From contig JAALGY010000020.1 of the NCBI GenBank assembly GCA_032358165.1, forward strand, positions 1,984,001-2,048,000: DNA of 64,000 bases. Reading direction: 5' to 3'. The position numbers and the translations under genes are program-made. The notes under the pieces are model-generated. The model saw only the letters and a program-made list of their open reading frames with translations. It was not told the origin of the DNA and did not search any database. Shown one piece after another: positions 31,154-43,537 of this stretch (the first letter of the stretch is position 1; every line of letters begins with the position of its first letter). Source of the DNA: Diplosphaera chodatii (Eukaryota > Chlorophyta > Trebouxiophyceae > Prasiolales > Stichococcaceae).

Positions 31154-34100
31154 TCACGCTTTTTTCAGTGGCTGGGAGCCAACCTCAGTGGCTCTGCTTG
31201 AAGCCTGACTATGCAGCTGCTCCAGGGCCGTCAGCAGCTGCGCCGAGCTGGGCCGGGACCCGGCTTCTGCGGCTGCGTCCTGCAGGCCCTCCAAGGCGAC
31301 CACCAGCTGCGCCGCCGTCGGCCGCGCCGCCACATCATTCGACAGGCAGGCCTCGATGAGCTCGCAGGTCTGCTCGCAGCACTCGGCGTCCGCGCCCTCC
31401 CACTTCATCCCCCTGCAACAGCGCACCAGTGAGCTGACGGGAAAAGAAGGGCTGGCAGGAGCAGGGCTCGAACACGGGTGAGCAAATGACAGCTTGGGGT
31501 CAGCCAGGGTGCTCCCATGGTCATCGTTGCAAGCTTTCAGCTGTGTAGGCTTCCTCTGGCTGGCGGCAGGCGAGCTGCCCACCTCATGTGGGCGCGCACG
31601 GGCCTCTCGCCAGTCACCAGTTCCCACATCACCACCCCAAACGCGTAGCAGTCGCCGGCCTAGCCATACACAAATTGTGCAGTCGAAGCACAGTGGGAAC
31701 GGTGCACGGCACGAAGTCAGGGAGTTGCAGAGGTGCACACAAGCCTGTCAGAGATGGGATGGACCATACGTAAGACAGAGCGGAAGAGATATGTCTCGCA
31801 AAATGCTTGTGATATGTTGCGCCACACCTGTGCTGCAGCCGCTGCGTCGCCCTGCGCCGGGGTGCCGAGCAGCACCTCAGGGGGCAGATATACCTGCAGA
31901 TGGCAGTGACGTGCTGTGAGCCATGCGCCGGACTGGCTCGTGCAGGCATTCTACCAAACACTCAGTGTACATAACGCGTGCTTGGCCTCGAAGCAGGCGC
32001 TTCACAGGGGCAAGTGTGGTGCGTCCGCACAGCGGTGCTTCCAACAGCTGAAGCCTTTGCCGACACTGGGACACTCACGAAGGTGCCCGCGGCGGCGACG
32101 CCCCCATCCACGGTGCGCAGCTGGCAGGCGAGGCCCACGTCCGCCACCTTGGCGCGCCCCGAGGCGTCCAGCAGGATGTTGCTGGACTTGATGTCCCTGG
32201 GCGGACAACAGCCAGCCGGGTCAGCAACTCGGCATGGGCTGTGCAACCTCACGTGGCCACCAGTTTGATGCTCCAGATTTGCCTGTCGAGACCTCGAACA
32301 AGCCATGGGCCGTGCGGTGCTCGCATCGCGCACCCACACCCTGTTGAGGTGGTGGACACAGTGCTGTGCCGGAAGCAACATTGGCCCCTCGGCGCGGGCC
32401 GCACCTGTGCACGATGTGGCAGGAGTGCAGGAAGTTGAGGCCGCGTGCGGCGTCCAGGGCAATACGGCGGCCGGCGGCGCGCCACAGCAGCGGCCCCCGC
32501 CGCCGCGGGTTGCTCAGCAGCCGCCGCAGGTTGCCGCCCGCACAGTACCTGCCGGCACCTCAAAGCAACACTAGGTTGCTGTGCTCGGAATGCATGCGCC
32601 ATCAGCCAGGCGACAGCAAGCCAGCGTTGCTCACTGCAATCAGCGCCCAGGGCAGCTATGGTCCCAACACCCGGTGGGTGCACATGTGCACGGTGAACAC
32701 ACCCTCACGGCAGCCAACTCATCTGTATCAGTGCACGCATTGCGCATGCCACAACTGCTAGCAAGCTGTGTGAGCAAGCCTGAAACCACATTCGCAGCCG
32801 ACGTGCTCACTCCATGACGAGCACGGCGTCGGCGGCCTGCTGCAGCGAGGCGCCGTAGAACTGCACCACGTTGGCGTCGTACGACACGAGCTGCAGCAGC
32901 GCCGTCTCGCGCCTGAGCCGCTGCAGGGTGGCCGCCTGCTGCGCGGTCGCGCACAGCACCTTGAGCGCGACCTTCTGCCCGCCGGCCCGGCTGCCCAGGT
33001 ACACCTGCGACACGACAGGCGCACCCCCTGATTCGACTGGTTGTTCGGCATTCGTGACTGATGCAGAGGCCGCACCCCTCGAAGCGAGCAGATGCCACAG
33101 CAAAAGCTCAGCACCACAGCCTGCAGTGTTCAGACGGTACGCTGATGCTGTGAAAAGGCACCTTGGCAAAGGCGCCGCATCCAATCAGCACCCTCCTCCC
33201 CTGGGCATCCGTGTCGAACGTGACCCAGCCGCCGCTGCCATCACCGATGGAGACCCGATTTGGCGCGGGCCGTTCGCCGCAGCTGCTGCTGCTATCGCTG
33301 CTGCTGCTGCTGCTGCTGGCGAGCTCCACGGCTTTGGCTGCAGCCGCTTGCGCAGCTCGTCGCCGTATCCACCGCGAGTGTGCGATGCCTGCGAAGGCCA
33401 CCACACACCATGCTGTATATCAGCAACGCAGAGATCTGTACTCTGCTGTCGTATGCTAGTCTGCTGCGGCTGCCTGTCACTCTGCTTCTATGCGTGCCCA
33501 CAGTGGGCATCATGCGGTGCTGGAAATGCATCAGCAGTGGACTTGGAGTCATGACCATCACAAGAGCATGGCGCACCCCAAGCTGCTGCCAGCGCGGCCA
33601 CCACAACGATTGGAATGGCGATGCACAGGGCAAGGTGGATCGCATGAAGCCCTGGTGCGGCAGCGCTGCTCCTGCAGATGCGCAGCAGCGCGTGGCGTAT
33701 GCGCTCAGACCCGACATGCCACGGCATGAACATGTCAAGTGGCTGTGTACCTGCAGCATTATGCGAGAGCATGTGTGGGCCTCTCACCGCTGCTGTGCCG
33801 TCGCTGCTTCCCCCTCCCTAGGCGGCAAGTAGGTCGGATCAATCCTGGTGCCATTTGGCGTGGTCTGCAGCGTCCCCAGATCAACATGTCACCAACGGGT
33901 CAAAGGCGCCAGGGCACAACTTGTGACGATATCAGGTTGCCCGCTAAAACCACTCGCAGTGAGACCTCCGTGCTGTATAGAGCAATGCCTTCATATCTGA
34001 GGGCAGCCCATCTGGTGCACAAATGGCTAGAGCTCACCCAGAATGTCTGTGCGCTGAGAAACTCGGCAGACATGCCCAGCCCTTGCGCTGCAGTCAGTGC

Positions 34101-35952
34101 TGGAAGCACTGGCGCCACCTACAGCAGACGTCAGCAGGCACTGTGCTGACAGTACGGGAACACTCGAAATGCTCAAAGCGCTAGCGTGCAAGACTCTCAG
34201 CACATGCATCAGGGAATTGCTCAAACCTGCAGCCAGAATGCTTCAGGCACAGTCCCGGACAAGTTGCCTTCGAACTGGTACCACACGTCGGCCGTCACTG
34301 ATGTCCTGCAGCAACACCCAGACGCCCATTTGGTCCGTGGGGCACGTTCACGTCAGGTGTTCCAGCTGTTGGATATACTTCTGGAAGACCACGCCCCTCA
34401 CCACTGAAGCAACCGATGGGAGCTTAGAGACCGTTCTGATGGCTGTTGAAACGCATGCAGCACTTGTGCATGCGCAATGCAGCAGGCATACCTGGAGGCC
34501 GAGGGCTCCCAGCGTGAGATGTTGAACGCAAGCATCTGTGTCGTCCGATTGATCTGTGCGGCGACCTCGTTGACACCCAGCAGCAGCACAGTCTGAACAT
34601 CGGCTGCGGCCGACAGTTGCTGCCCATTCGGCCGGCTGACCTGCAGTGCAAGATCAGAGCCGGCTTGCAGTTCGAGCTCAGTACCTTCTTCTTTGCTGTT
34701 CAGTGCAAGGGCGCGGTGGGGAACCATACTGAGGTCTGTCTGCTGTAGGGCCTGGACTGCTCCAGATGCCGCACCTCCACTGTGGACCGAGCAGAGACAG
34801 TGGGCTCTGCAATTTCGATGGCGCCGGGCGCCAGCTGCGCCGCCGTGATCTGGGGCGCCTGGTCCGCAAAACCGTACAGCGCCAGCACGGTGGCATTCAC
34901 CCCCGCCTGCATGGTGGGCGCTGCCTGCTCAGAAAGTGTTGCTCACCAAGGCTGGTGGATGCTGCAGCCAACTGAGACATCACTTGCTGCATGCACGCGC
35001 TGCTCAGGACGGTGGCAAGCGCAGCAGGTGCAGCACGCTGTCTCTTGCCTGCTGGACGGCTGCCTCGATGTCCGGGTACGCCTGCGCCAGGCCGGCAGGC
35101 GACAGCTTGAGGCTGTTGAACTCGCGCGCCGAGCGGATGTAGATCGTTGCCTCCTCGTCCACCGACTCAAGTCCCTCCAGTCCTGGTGATTTTTCATACC
35201 ACTTCAGGTATCGTGCTTTGGACGACTCGGCTGCCTCATGGCATGAGGGTGGCGGTGTGTTCACAGCGAACGCTCGCCAATGCAGCATCTCTCCACAGCT
35301 GGGCACATGCTGCGCGCCTGCTGTAGTCGAAGGGTGGCTGGTGTAGTTCGCGAACCGCATGGTGCTCGCCCCCAGGCCCGTGTACGCGTCAGCAGTCTGC
35401 ACAGGAGACGAAGCATTATGGATTTGTGGTGAAGGCGTGTCGGGGGTTCACGCACCTTGACTCGCTGCATGAAGGGCGCTGACCTGCCCAGAACAGCATG
35501 GGCAGTTTCGGTACAGTACGCAACACCAGCGTCACCTGTGTGATCCACGCACGCCAGCCAGCTTCCATGACCAGGCGCTGCCGCACCATGTCGTGGCCCA
35601 CAATCCTGAAGACGCGCCAGTACATGGGCCTGCATGCACACATGCGTCTGGGGTGCCGCTCGCATATCTCAGCACGACTTCCACATACGTACTGACGAAG
35701 CGCAGCTGTACGCATGTCCTGCAGGCCCCCTCACAGGTAGCCATCGGGCGGCGGCCACAGGCGCGGCGACAGCGAGCTCTCGCCCCGCTCAGCAGCCGAC
35801 GCCGTTGGTGACCCTGCCTCAGCAGCTGCCTGCAGGCGCCTGTCGCTGTCGTTGCGCCTGCTGCGCAGTGTGGCGCGGGCTTCGGCGCACGGCGCAGCAG
35901 CCAGCAGCAGCAGCGATAGCACCACCACCACACCCAGCGGTGTGCTCGTCAT
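31154..35952 (-). CDS. Receptor-like protein kinase RLK-2, multi-exon
   Basis: Paralogue of RLK-1 on the minus strand. The first five exons keep phase: 35952-35735 (signal peptide MTSTPLGVVVVLSLLLLAAA), 35629-35536, 35396-35318 (STMRFANYTSHPS), 35182-35049, then about 34914-34760 (ATVLALYGFADQAP). Later pieces: 34690-34500, a membrane segment near 33640-33560 (ALCIAIPIVVVAALAAAWG), a polySer juxtamembrane exon near 33390-33163 ending in the glycine loop (VLIGCGAFAK), then kinase exons near 33004-32820 (KVALKVL, VQFYGASL), 32545-32400 (FLHSCHIVHR), 32195-32080 (DIKSSNILL, KVADVGLA), 31895-31830 (PPEVLLG), 31660-31570 (YAFGVVMWELVTGERPVR) and 31415-31154. DFG is DVG as in RLK-1. Two introns have GC donors: 35317-35183 (CAG/GCGCGC) and 35048 onward (CAG/GCAAGA). 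Exons without exact joins are approximate. Confidence 0.82.
33282..33319. repeat. CTG/CAG microsatellite in RLK-2
   Basis: Run of CTG units broken by one TATCG. On the coding (minus) strand it reads AGC and gives the polyserine stretch just before the RLK-2 kinase domain. Confidence 0.65.
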
Positions 35953-37257
35953 GCCCTAGGGTCATGCAGCCGCCCTGCACTCTCCGGTGTGCTGCCGGCT
36001 TCCCCGAGGCGGTGCAGACCTTCGCAGCTGACGCCTCCTGAGGCGTCCACCTGGACCGTCGCCAGCCGGCCTGCGAGGATGCGCACCAGGCGTCTGATGG
36101 CATACATGATCAGACGGGCATGCCATGCAGAGGATCGGCAGAACAAGTCGGCATCGCTGACGATGCACATCGACACAGTGTCTGGGCAGCATCTGCACCC
36201 GCCTGTATAGGCCAGTGGTGGCACCGCTGCACCTGCTAGCTGTGCGGGCCTTGGAACCGTGCAACTGCAGCGCCGACCAGTACGCGTGCTCCAAACGGGC
36301 CTGAATTAGGTCTCTCAAGTGAGACCAAGTATGACTGCGCGGCCGCTGTCGTGGTTCGTTGGGTTCCGTGGTTTTGCTGGCTCTCGGGATGCGTTCACAG
36401 GCTAGCCGACGGTGCACCGCAGCCAGCGGCAGCGGGGCAGCGCTATGTTGCCAAACAGGTAGAGAAGCGGCAGGCAAACTCTCGGACTACGTATGAGATC
36501 CTGGTCTCGTAGCGTCACACAGTCTGGATGTATCACAGTATCGTCCACCTGGCAGATTCTAGTGCAGAGCAGGCTGCCAGCATCCGATGTGATCTGCATT
36601 TCTGCTTGTGCCTTTTTGAACGGATTGCGGCTGCAGGGCGTCTCATCTCGAGGATACAAATACTGCATCCGAGCAGGCTCCCAGCAAACGCTACCGCCCG
36701 GGGCCGTGTGGGTGCCAGGTTGCACATGACGGCTTCTGATGACGACACGGTGCATTGACGGCCAGCTACTACTGCCGGGCTGACAGAGTGTCAGCATTGA
36801 TGCTGCCCGGACCGACGGAGGCGCGGCGCCTGGCTGCAAACGCGACCAGGTGTGCGCAACCAGTTGTGCCCTGCCTGCAAAGCACCCACCCCCGAATGTA
36901 TACCGGGTCACGTTGAGCTTGGCCTGAGGCAGCCTGCTGCGCACCTGGCGCAGCCAAGCGCCAGTGAGCTGAGGCCTTTGTGAGTGATGGATCCTTTCCG
37001 ATCATCTGATACCTCCAACGGACGGACTGATATTTCGGCGACCACCTTGCTGCTGCCTGGCGCCGCCCGTCACGTTGTCCTGCCACATGATGCTAGTACG
37101 AATCCACACAGCACAGGCAACGCTTGCAGCACGTACTCAGCAGGGCAGGTCGCGGTGTGTGTCCCCCGCGCTGAGCTTGAGTTCACGTGGCATGGAGAAT
37201 CGCGTGTCACCTACAACAACCTACGGCTTGGTGCTGTACGTACGCAGGAAGCCCGCC
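35953..37257. promoter_or_regulatory. Head-to-head promoter region of RLK-2 and RLK-3
   Basis: The two kinase genes start 1.3 kb apart and diverge. No complete gene is seen inside, only a possible relic of a related ectodomain exon at 36890-36944. Confidence 0.4.
36890..36944 (-). pseudogene. Possible relic ectodomain exon of a fourth RLK paralogue
   Basis: On the minus strand a 55-base open piece flanked by a CCAG acceptor and a GTGGGT donor reads VRSRLPQAKLNVTRYTFG. Its position-to-motif pattern (hydrophobic, NVT/NIT, aromatic-rich) resembles the exon that carries NITMRFFNYT in RLK-1 and STMRFANYT in RLK-2. I find no partner exons nearby, so it is either a remnant or chance. Confidence 0.25.
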
Positions 37258-40200
37258 ATGTGCTGCTTGTTCAGCAACCAGCAGCCTGCGCTGCGGCTGC
37301 TAGTGCTGTACGCCATCGCAAGTGCGATGGCGCTGGCCAGCGCCCAGGGGCTGCAGGGCGCCTCGTCCGTCACCAGCGTCGCGGGCTGGCCGCTCAACCC
37401 CGACATGCGGCGAGTATTCTGGCCAGTGCATGAGCGCATCTACACACTGCGCAGCGCATGCCCCGTTGGCATGGCTGTGCTTCCTGCGAAGCCATCTGCT
37501 GCTGTGCACGCAAGCGCGGCTGCACGGCTGAGAGCAGCATGCAGCAGACTGCATGAGCTGAAAGCCACCACAGCTGCATCCTGTTCAGATCTTCCGAGCT
37601 ACACTCATAATTTCACCCCGCATGCAGGCTGATCCAGCACTATCGCTTCCACATCTCGAGCCAGCGTGCGCTGCCGCCACAGCGCCTGGAACTGGAAGCA
37701 GCGCTCAGACAAGCCTCCGAAGTGGTACGCTTGTTTGCAGCGAGCAGAGATGCTTGCATGCTGCGACGCAGATCGCACGAGTTCACTGCTTGTTGCTCGG
37801 CTGACCGGCGGCTCCCACTTTGCCGCGGTGCCTCCGGAAGTGAGACATGCAACGTTCAGGACGTGTAGATTGCGTCACTTCCACACGCATGCTCGCACAT
37901 CATGAGCGTGCAAGATATGAGGCGGATGCAGAAGCCGTCCCAAGACGTATGGCTATCGCTGTTTCGTGTAGGCGATTCCGCCTGTGGTTGGGGCGGTGCG
38001 GACCACCAACTACACATTCATCCCGGCTATCACGGCAGGTCCGGCACCTGGCTGCATGGCTGCTAGGACATCATCCTACCACTGCACTGGTGTTTGGACG
38101 GAGACACGCATGCGTCCATTGTCGCACTCTGGTGTATGGATCACCGCGCACCAGCAAGACATGCTCATGCAGCCGCAACCACATGCACGCATGTATCTGT
38201 GGCATTCACCTCTGCAGGGTACGAGGGCTACAACTCCGTGGTTTACGAGGTGGACGCCTATGTTTTGAAGACAATCGACGCGCAGGTCTGCCAATCAGTA
38301 ATGCTATCATAGCACAGCCACTCCTGTGCAAGATTTGGGAATGCACCAAGGTGTTACAGTCTGTCCAACCCTACAAATGCTCTTTCAACGCCCGCAGAAG
38401 AAGGCGCTGTTACCTCCCGTCGTGTTCCTCACAAGCCAAGTGCTGCAGAAAGTACTACGTGACGAGGTGGGTGCAACCCTCGTTTCGGCAGCTCGCGTGA
38501 TGTTGCCTGCGCAGTACGGGCAATGCACAGAATGGACCATCCACGTCGCTGTTGCCTGGACGCGCACTGTGTGTTCACAGCTGTGCTGTTCAGCGGATGA
38601 CTATCAGAGCTGGTGTTCATTCCATCTTCAAGCTGCCTGCATGCTCAGTGCCAATCTCTGGCAAAGTACGCCGCCTCGCACTATCCTCTGCGGCAGCGGA
38701 AGCATGGCACCCGCTGACCCTGCTGCCGGTGATCGCACCCGCCCTGATTGGGCGGCACGCTTTGATGCGTGAGGTGACGGAGGTGCTCCTGCCCATGACC
38801 CTGCAGTTCAGCAGCGATGTGAAGTTCCTTGTCACGGAGCGCCACTACACCAGCACGCCCGCTCAGCGGGCAGCGCAGCCGGTTGTCGACGCCTTCAACA
38901 CCTCGCAGCTGTATGCCAACACCTTTTCACACGTCCAGGTGGGGCCCTGGCAGCTTGAGAAGTCAGTCGAGCAGACACCTGTGCATGTGCCTGCTGGCAC
39001 GAGGCGCATTGGAGATGCTGGCAGAGGCTTGCACAGCCGGCATCGAACAGTCAACTGTGCAACAGTCATATACATCCTAGATCCCATGATCATGGCGTAC
39101 CTTGCATGCAGCTGTCTGGCGAGGGCCTGCTGCCGTTCAATGCCGACAAGCAGACAGCGTTTGGGATGGCTGTGTACTACGCCTTCGGCAACCGGACGAA
39201 CCTGTACTCGATCAATACGACAGACCTGGCGGTGCCGCCAACCGCTGTGCGCGCCAGGTGCCTTCTGTTGTTATGGTCCTGCTCACCCAGCGTCCCCCTG
39301 GACAACGCCCCTTACGTGCATTTCAACGAGCCACAGATCTGCACACAGACTATCTGACGCACCGGTACACCTGCGAATGCAGGAAGCTGCTGCAGGCGGC
39401 CGTACCCACTGTCGTGCTGGGAGTGTGGACCCAGAGCCTTGCAGCCGACTACTCGGCCTCCGGGTACTGGGACAGGGTTTTCAGCAGCGCAGCGCTTCAG
39501 TCCATTGGGCCGTTCAAACTGAACCTGACTGGACGGTTCCTGAATGCCACGACGCAGCTGGTGAGGCCACGACTGCTTGATGCGATGCCGTCTGATTGTA
39601 GGGAGCTGGACTGACAACTCTCAAAGTTCATGGAGCACCGATGAGCATCAATGTACCATGTGTGCTCAATGTGCAGCGGACATACAATGAGACGACCCTG
39701 GCGACCACGAATGATCCGCCGCTTGCTGAAACAGATGCAAGGTAAGATACGGTAACCCTTGAGCAGACTGCAGAGCATCAATATTCCCACACACTGTCCT
39801 TATGTGAGCACATCAGGGCGTGTCGTCTGAACAATGGCACCCTCCAACTTTCGCAAACATGGAGACAAGCTGAGCAGGAGTTTGAGTGCACAATGGATTA
39901 TTCGCATGCTGCAGCGACGCATCATTGTCTGGCGGCGCAATCGCGGGAATTGTCATCGGCAGCGTCCTTGGTGTCATGCTGCTGATAGCAGGTGCGGCTT
40001 GGGAACTGTCATGCTGCACCAAGCCTGGTCCTCAGCCGACACATTTCGTGGCATGCAAACTTAAAACTGATCACAGCCAGGAGGCTCGTATCAAGTGTGA
40101 CTGGTGATAAGACGTGATGGTTGCCTGCACGCAGCGATCGGCGCACTCATTTTCAGGCGGCGGCAGCACCAACGAGTGCAGAAACTCGATGCAGAGGCAG

Positions 40201-42601
40201 CAGCAGCAGCCACCGCCACCGACTCTTGCAGCAATGATTCATTCGACGGCAAGCAGCCCGGCAAGGTGGCCAATGGTTGACTGTAGTCCTTTGCGTGCCA
40301 ATCAGTCAGATGCGCAACAGCCTGTTGTGGGTCCTGTCGTTGGCCCTGATCATGTAGGGCACGGTCACAACCGTGTTCCATCACACGACCATGTACCGGC
40401 ACTATGTGCTGCGGCACACCACCGTGTGCTGCGCAATGCAGGCACAGGACCTGAGCTTCGAGTCCGCTGCCAAGCTGTGGAGCAGCGACGGCTCGTACAG
40501 CAGCAGCGCGGCCGACGCCGCAGGCATGGCGGCGTCTGCTGTGCCGGATACTGGGCAGGCGCCGACGATGGATGCCGCCGACATCCAGATCTGCGTTGAC
40601 GCCCTGGGCAGACCGCCGGTCATTGCCTGCACACACGGCGCTCGGGTGCGCCCACCCGTCCAGCACTGGTCTGCTCTGAGTGTGCTGTGACTAGGGGCGG
40701 CAGTCCAGACTCTGGTCTGCCTCAGCCGGGTCGCCATCTGGCGGACAGCAAGAGCGGTGGCTGCCGCTGCTGCACCAGTTGCCCTGCCGCAATGGCTCAT
40801 GCTGCTGATGAGTCACCCACCAGTCTGCACTGCTGGAGACTCCAGCTATCTGCTGCTGGTGCCGACACACTGCCAACCGCGGCAGCCACTGAGCGCTCTG
40901 CTTACACATAATTCATCTGTGCGGCTGCACCTGTGCAGGTGTACAGGGGCCGCCACCGGCAACGGGATGTGGCTGTCAAGGAGCTCAGCGCACAGAACCG
41001 CTCTGCAGACGCCATCCAGTCGGAGGTGACCATTAACACATGTGACAGCACCCTGCCTCCCTCTGGTTTACGTACTCTCCTGCTGGCACTATCAGGCATG
41101 CTGAGAACTGCCCACAGCGACAGGACTATCACTGTGGACGAGGATCAGTTGAAGTGGTTTAAGACAGAAGGCGGGGTGGCTGATACCCAGCATGATGACC
41201 AGTTTGCACGGCGCCTGATATGCACCCTGGGGCCGGCTGCCAGTGACCAATGTGCTTCTGCCATCCTCTGGCCGCCATCACTGCAGTGTGTATTTATGTG
41301 CGTCCGCAGGTGCAGCTGGCACAGCGCGTCAGCCGCGATGTCAACGTGGTGCAGTTCTACGGCACAGCAGCTGCGCCGCACGCGGTGCTGCTGGTCATGG
41401 AGTTCATGCCGGTGCGCCACACTGGGGCCCTTTGTTATTGCCACAGTTGTGGGTCAACATAACCTGCAGCCAGCAGGAAGCTGACTGACTCCCCGTGCAC
41501 CTACTGCAAGTCGGCAGGATGCCTGCAATGGCTGTGTCCCCGCCACAGGGAGGCGATCTGCGCGCGGCACTGGACGGAAAGGGTGCCACAGAGTACAGGT
41601 GGCACGCTCGCGGCGCAAGGATTGCAGCTTGTGTTGCCCGTGGTCTGGCTTACATCCACTCAACCGGCGTCGTGCACCGGTGCGCTGCTTTCTGTGCTAG
41701 CGAGGCTCAGTCACAGCAACACTCGAAAGCGCCTGATCGGGTTGTGCTGTTCACAGCATATATCCCAAGATGTTCATCCCAAGATATCCCAAGAATTAGT
41801 TGGGCCGGTGGCATTGTCAGGGTGCTGCTGCTGCAGGGATGTGAAGTCCAGCAACGTGCTGCTCAGCGCTGACGGCACGGCAGCAAAGCTGGCTGACTTC
41901 GGCTCGGCCATGCTGGTGGGTCCGCCGCACTCATCAGCGCACTTGCCGAGCAGATTGAGGGTGCATGCCCGTACGTTGCTGAGGATGTCACCTTGTTCCG
42001 TGGGTGGCCGGGTACTGCGGGTTGGTGGACCCTCGTATACGACAATGTCTCGTGAAGCTGTTGCGACAGGTGGGGGCGGCTGAACTGGCGGAGGACAGAC
42101 CGCGGGGCACGCTGGCCTGGGCCGCACCGGAGCTGCTGGCCGGCGCTGCTGTGGACTCCAAGGCGCGCTCCTGCCTGCATTGCAGGGTTTAGGACTCTGC
42201 AAAAATTGGGACTCTGCGCCCCCGCTGGTGGGCAGTGCCCCCGGCTCCGGGGGATCGGGTTGCGTGCAGGCATCAGGTTGCTCGCTGCTCGACTGACGCT
42301 TGCACGCGGCCGTGCACGAGTGTGCTGACGCCCACTTGCAGCCCGCCGTCGCCGCTGCTCAGGTGGCATGCCCGTCGATGCGCAGGCGGATGTGTACTCG
42401 CTGGGCGTGGTCCTGTGGGAGGTGGCCACCGGCGAGGTGCCGGTGCGGGGGGGGATGCGGGAGCTGAGGGTGCCCGCAGACTGCCCGCAGACAGTCGCGC
42501 GGCTGGTCGCGGCCTGCTCAGCTGTGGACCCAGCGCAGCGGCCAACCGCCGCGGAAGTCGCGGAGCAGCTGCACGCTCTGGCAGCAGGCAGCACCGCGTG
42601 A
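37258..42601 (+). CDS. Receptor-like protein kinase RLK-3, multi-exon
   Basis: Third paralogue. The start at 37258 opens a signal peptide (PALRLLVLYAIASAMALASA) followed by GWPLNPDMRR, as in RLK-1 (GWPLIGNW). Ectodomain pieces in order: about 37625-37733 (LIQHYRFHISSQRALPP), 37978-38037 (VRTTNYTFIP), 38217-38286 (NSVVYEVDAYVLK), a long exon ending near 38938 (VLLPMTLQFSSDVKF), 39108-39260 (GEGLLPFNADKQT), 39382-39560 (YSASGYWDRVF, GRFLNAT). The membrane segment GGAIAGIVIGSVLGVMLL near 39930-39990 is almost the same as in RLK-1. Kinase exons: about 40938-41026 (VQVYRGRHRQRDVAVKEL), 41310-41408 (NVVQFYGTA), 41551-41682 (GLAYIHSTGVVHR), 41844-41919 (DVKSSNVLL, KLADFGSAM), 42070-42175 (AWAAPELLAG), 42367-42601 (DVYSLGVVLWE). 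Unlike its two relatives it keeps a standard DFG. Exact joins in the ectodomain are approximate. Confidence 0.8.
41761..41793. repeat. Short repeat in an RLK-3 intron
   Basis: Three copies of ATCCCAAGA within 33 bases. Microrepeat without known role. Confidence 0.5.
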
Positions 42602-43537
42602 ACGGCCTGCAGGATGCTGGAGCTGGTCGCTCCTGCCGGGGGTCGATGCTCTGCGGGCGAACTTCTTGAATTCTTCTTTGTTGTGCGCTGGCCACTGTCC
42701 AGCCGCAGCTGTGGCAGCTGTTGGGGTCGTAATGTGTTTGCCTGCGCAGCGGCAGATTTCAGCTGCTGCAGCCAGCGGCAGACGAGACTGACAGCACAGC
42801 CTGCTCCATAGGCTGTGCATCACTCAGGGCCGCTGCCTAGTAGCAAATAGTGTGGCGGATGCGCCACATAATTCATTGAGGGCGAGACTGGAATCGTCAG
42901 CGTTGCGTGGCTGGTGCGGCAGAGCAATAGCTATTAGAACATGCTCGCCCCAGCCTGCACTGGCTTCGGCGCTCGTGATGATCAGTGATTCCGCAACACG
43001 GATGTGCTTTGGGCACATGCTTGTAGCTTGTTGTTCTGGACCTGGACTGCTTCTTCTGTTGCGCGACAAGCCATGCCCGCTTTCGCATCAAGGGGCTGTC
43101 GCTGCACATGCTGGCTTGAGTACCCCTGCGTTCCATTCGCAGTGGTATCATACAGCGTAGCTGGCATCAACAATTCTTTTGGTTCATCATCTGATCAGCT
43201 TGCTGTTGGCTTTGCTCTTGCATGAATGTGAAGGACGTGTAACACACAAGATCCTGTGCTGTCATGGCGCCATCTGACTTGACGAAGTCGAACCATCTAG
43301 ACGTTACAGTTTGCTTTGCTTTCAGAGTAGAACAACAGCATCAACAGCGAGGTCGCCCTCCGAGCTGTTGAGGATCACCGAGCCAAACAGCGTCAGCATT
43401 GCTGTCTGGGTCCAGGCCATGATACCAAATGTATGTAGGGCAGCAACTGCTGAAACCAGTGCATGCATGAACATGAGCGCAGCTTGTGACAATGCCCAGG
43501 TCACTTCAAGCACATACCAGGGGCACTGCAGGCCCAC
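42602..43537. other. Convergent 3' regions of RLK-3 and formamidase
   Basis: No coding signal. Candidate TGTAA poly(A) elements occur at about 43235 on the plus strand (for RLK-3) and at 43304-43308 on the minus strand (for formamidase, about 230 bases past its stop). Confidence 0.4.
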
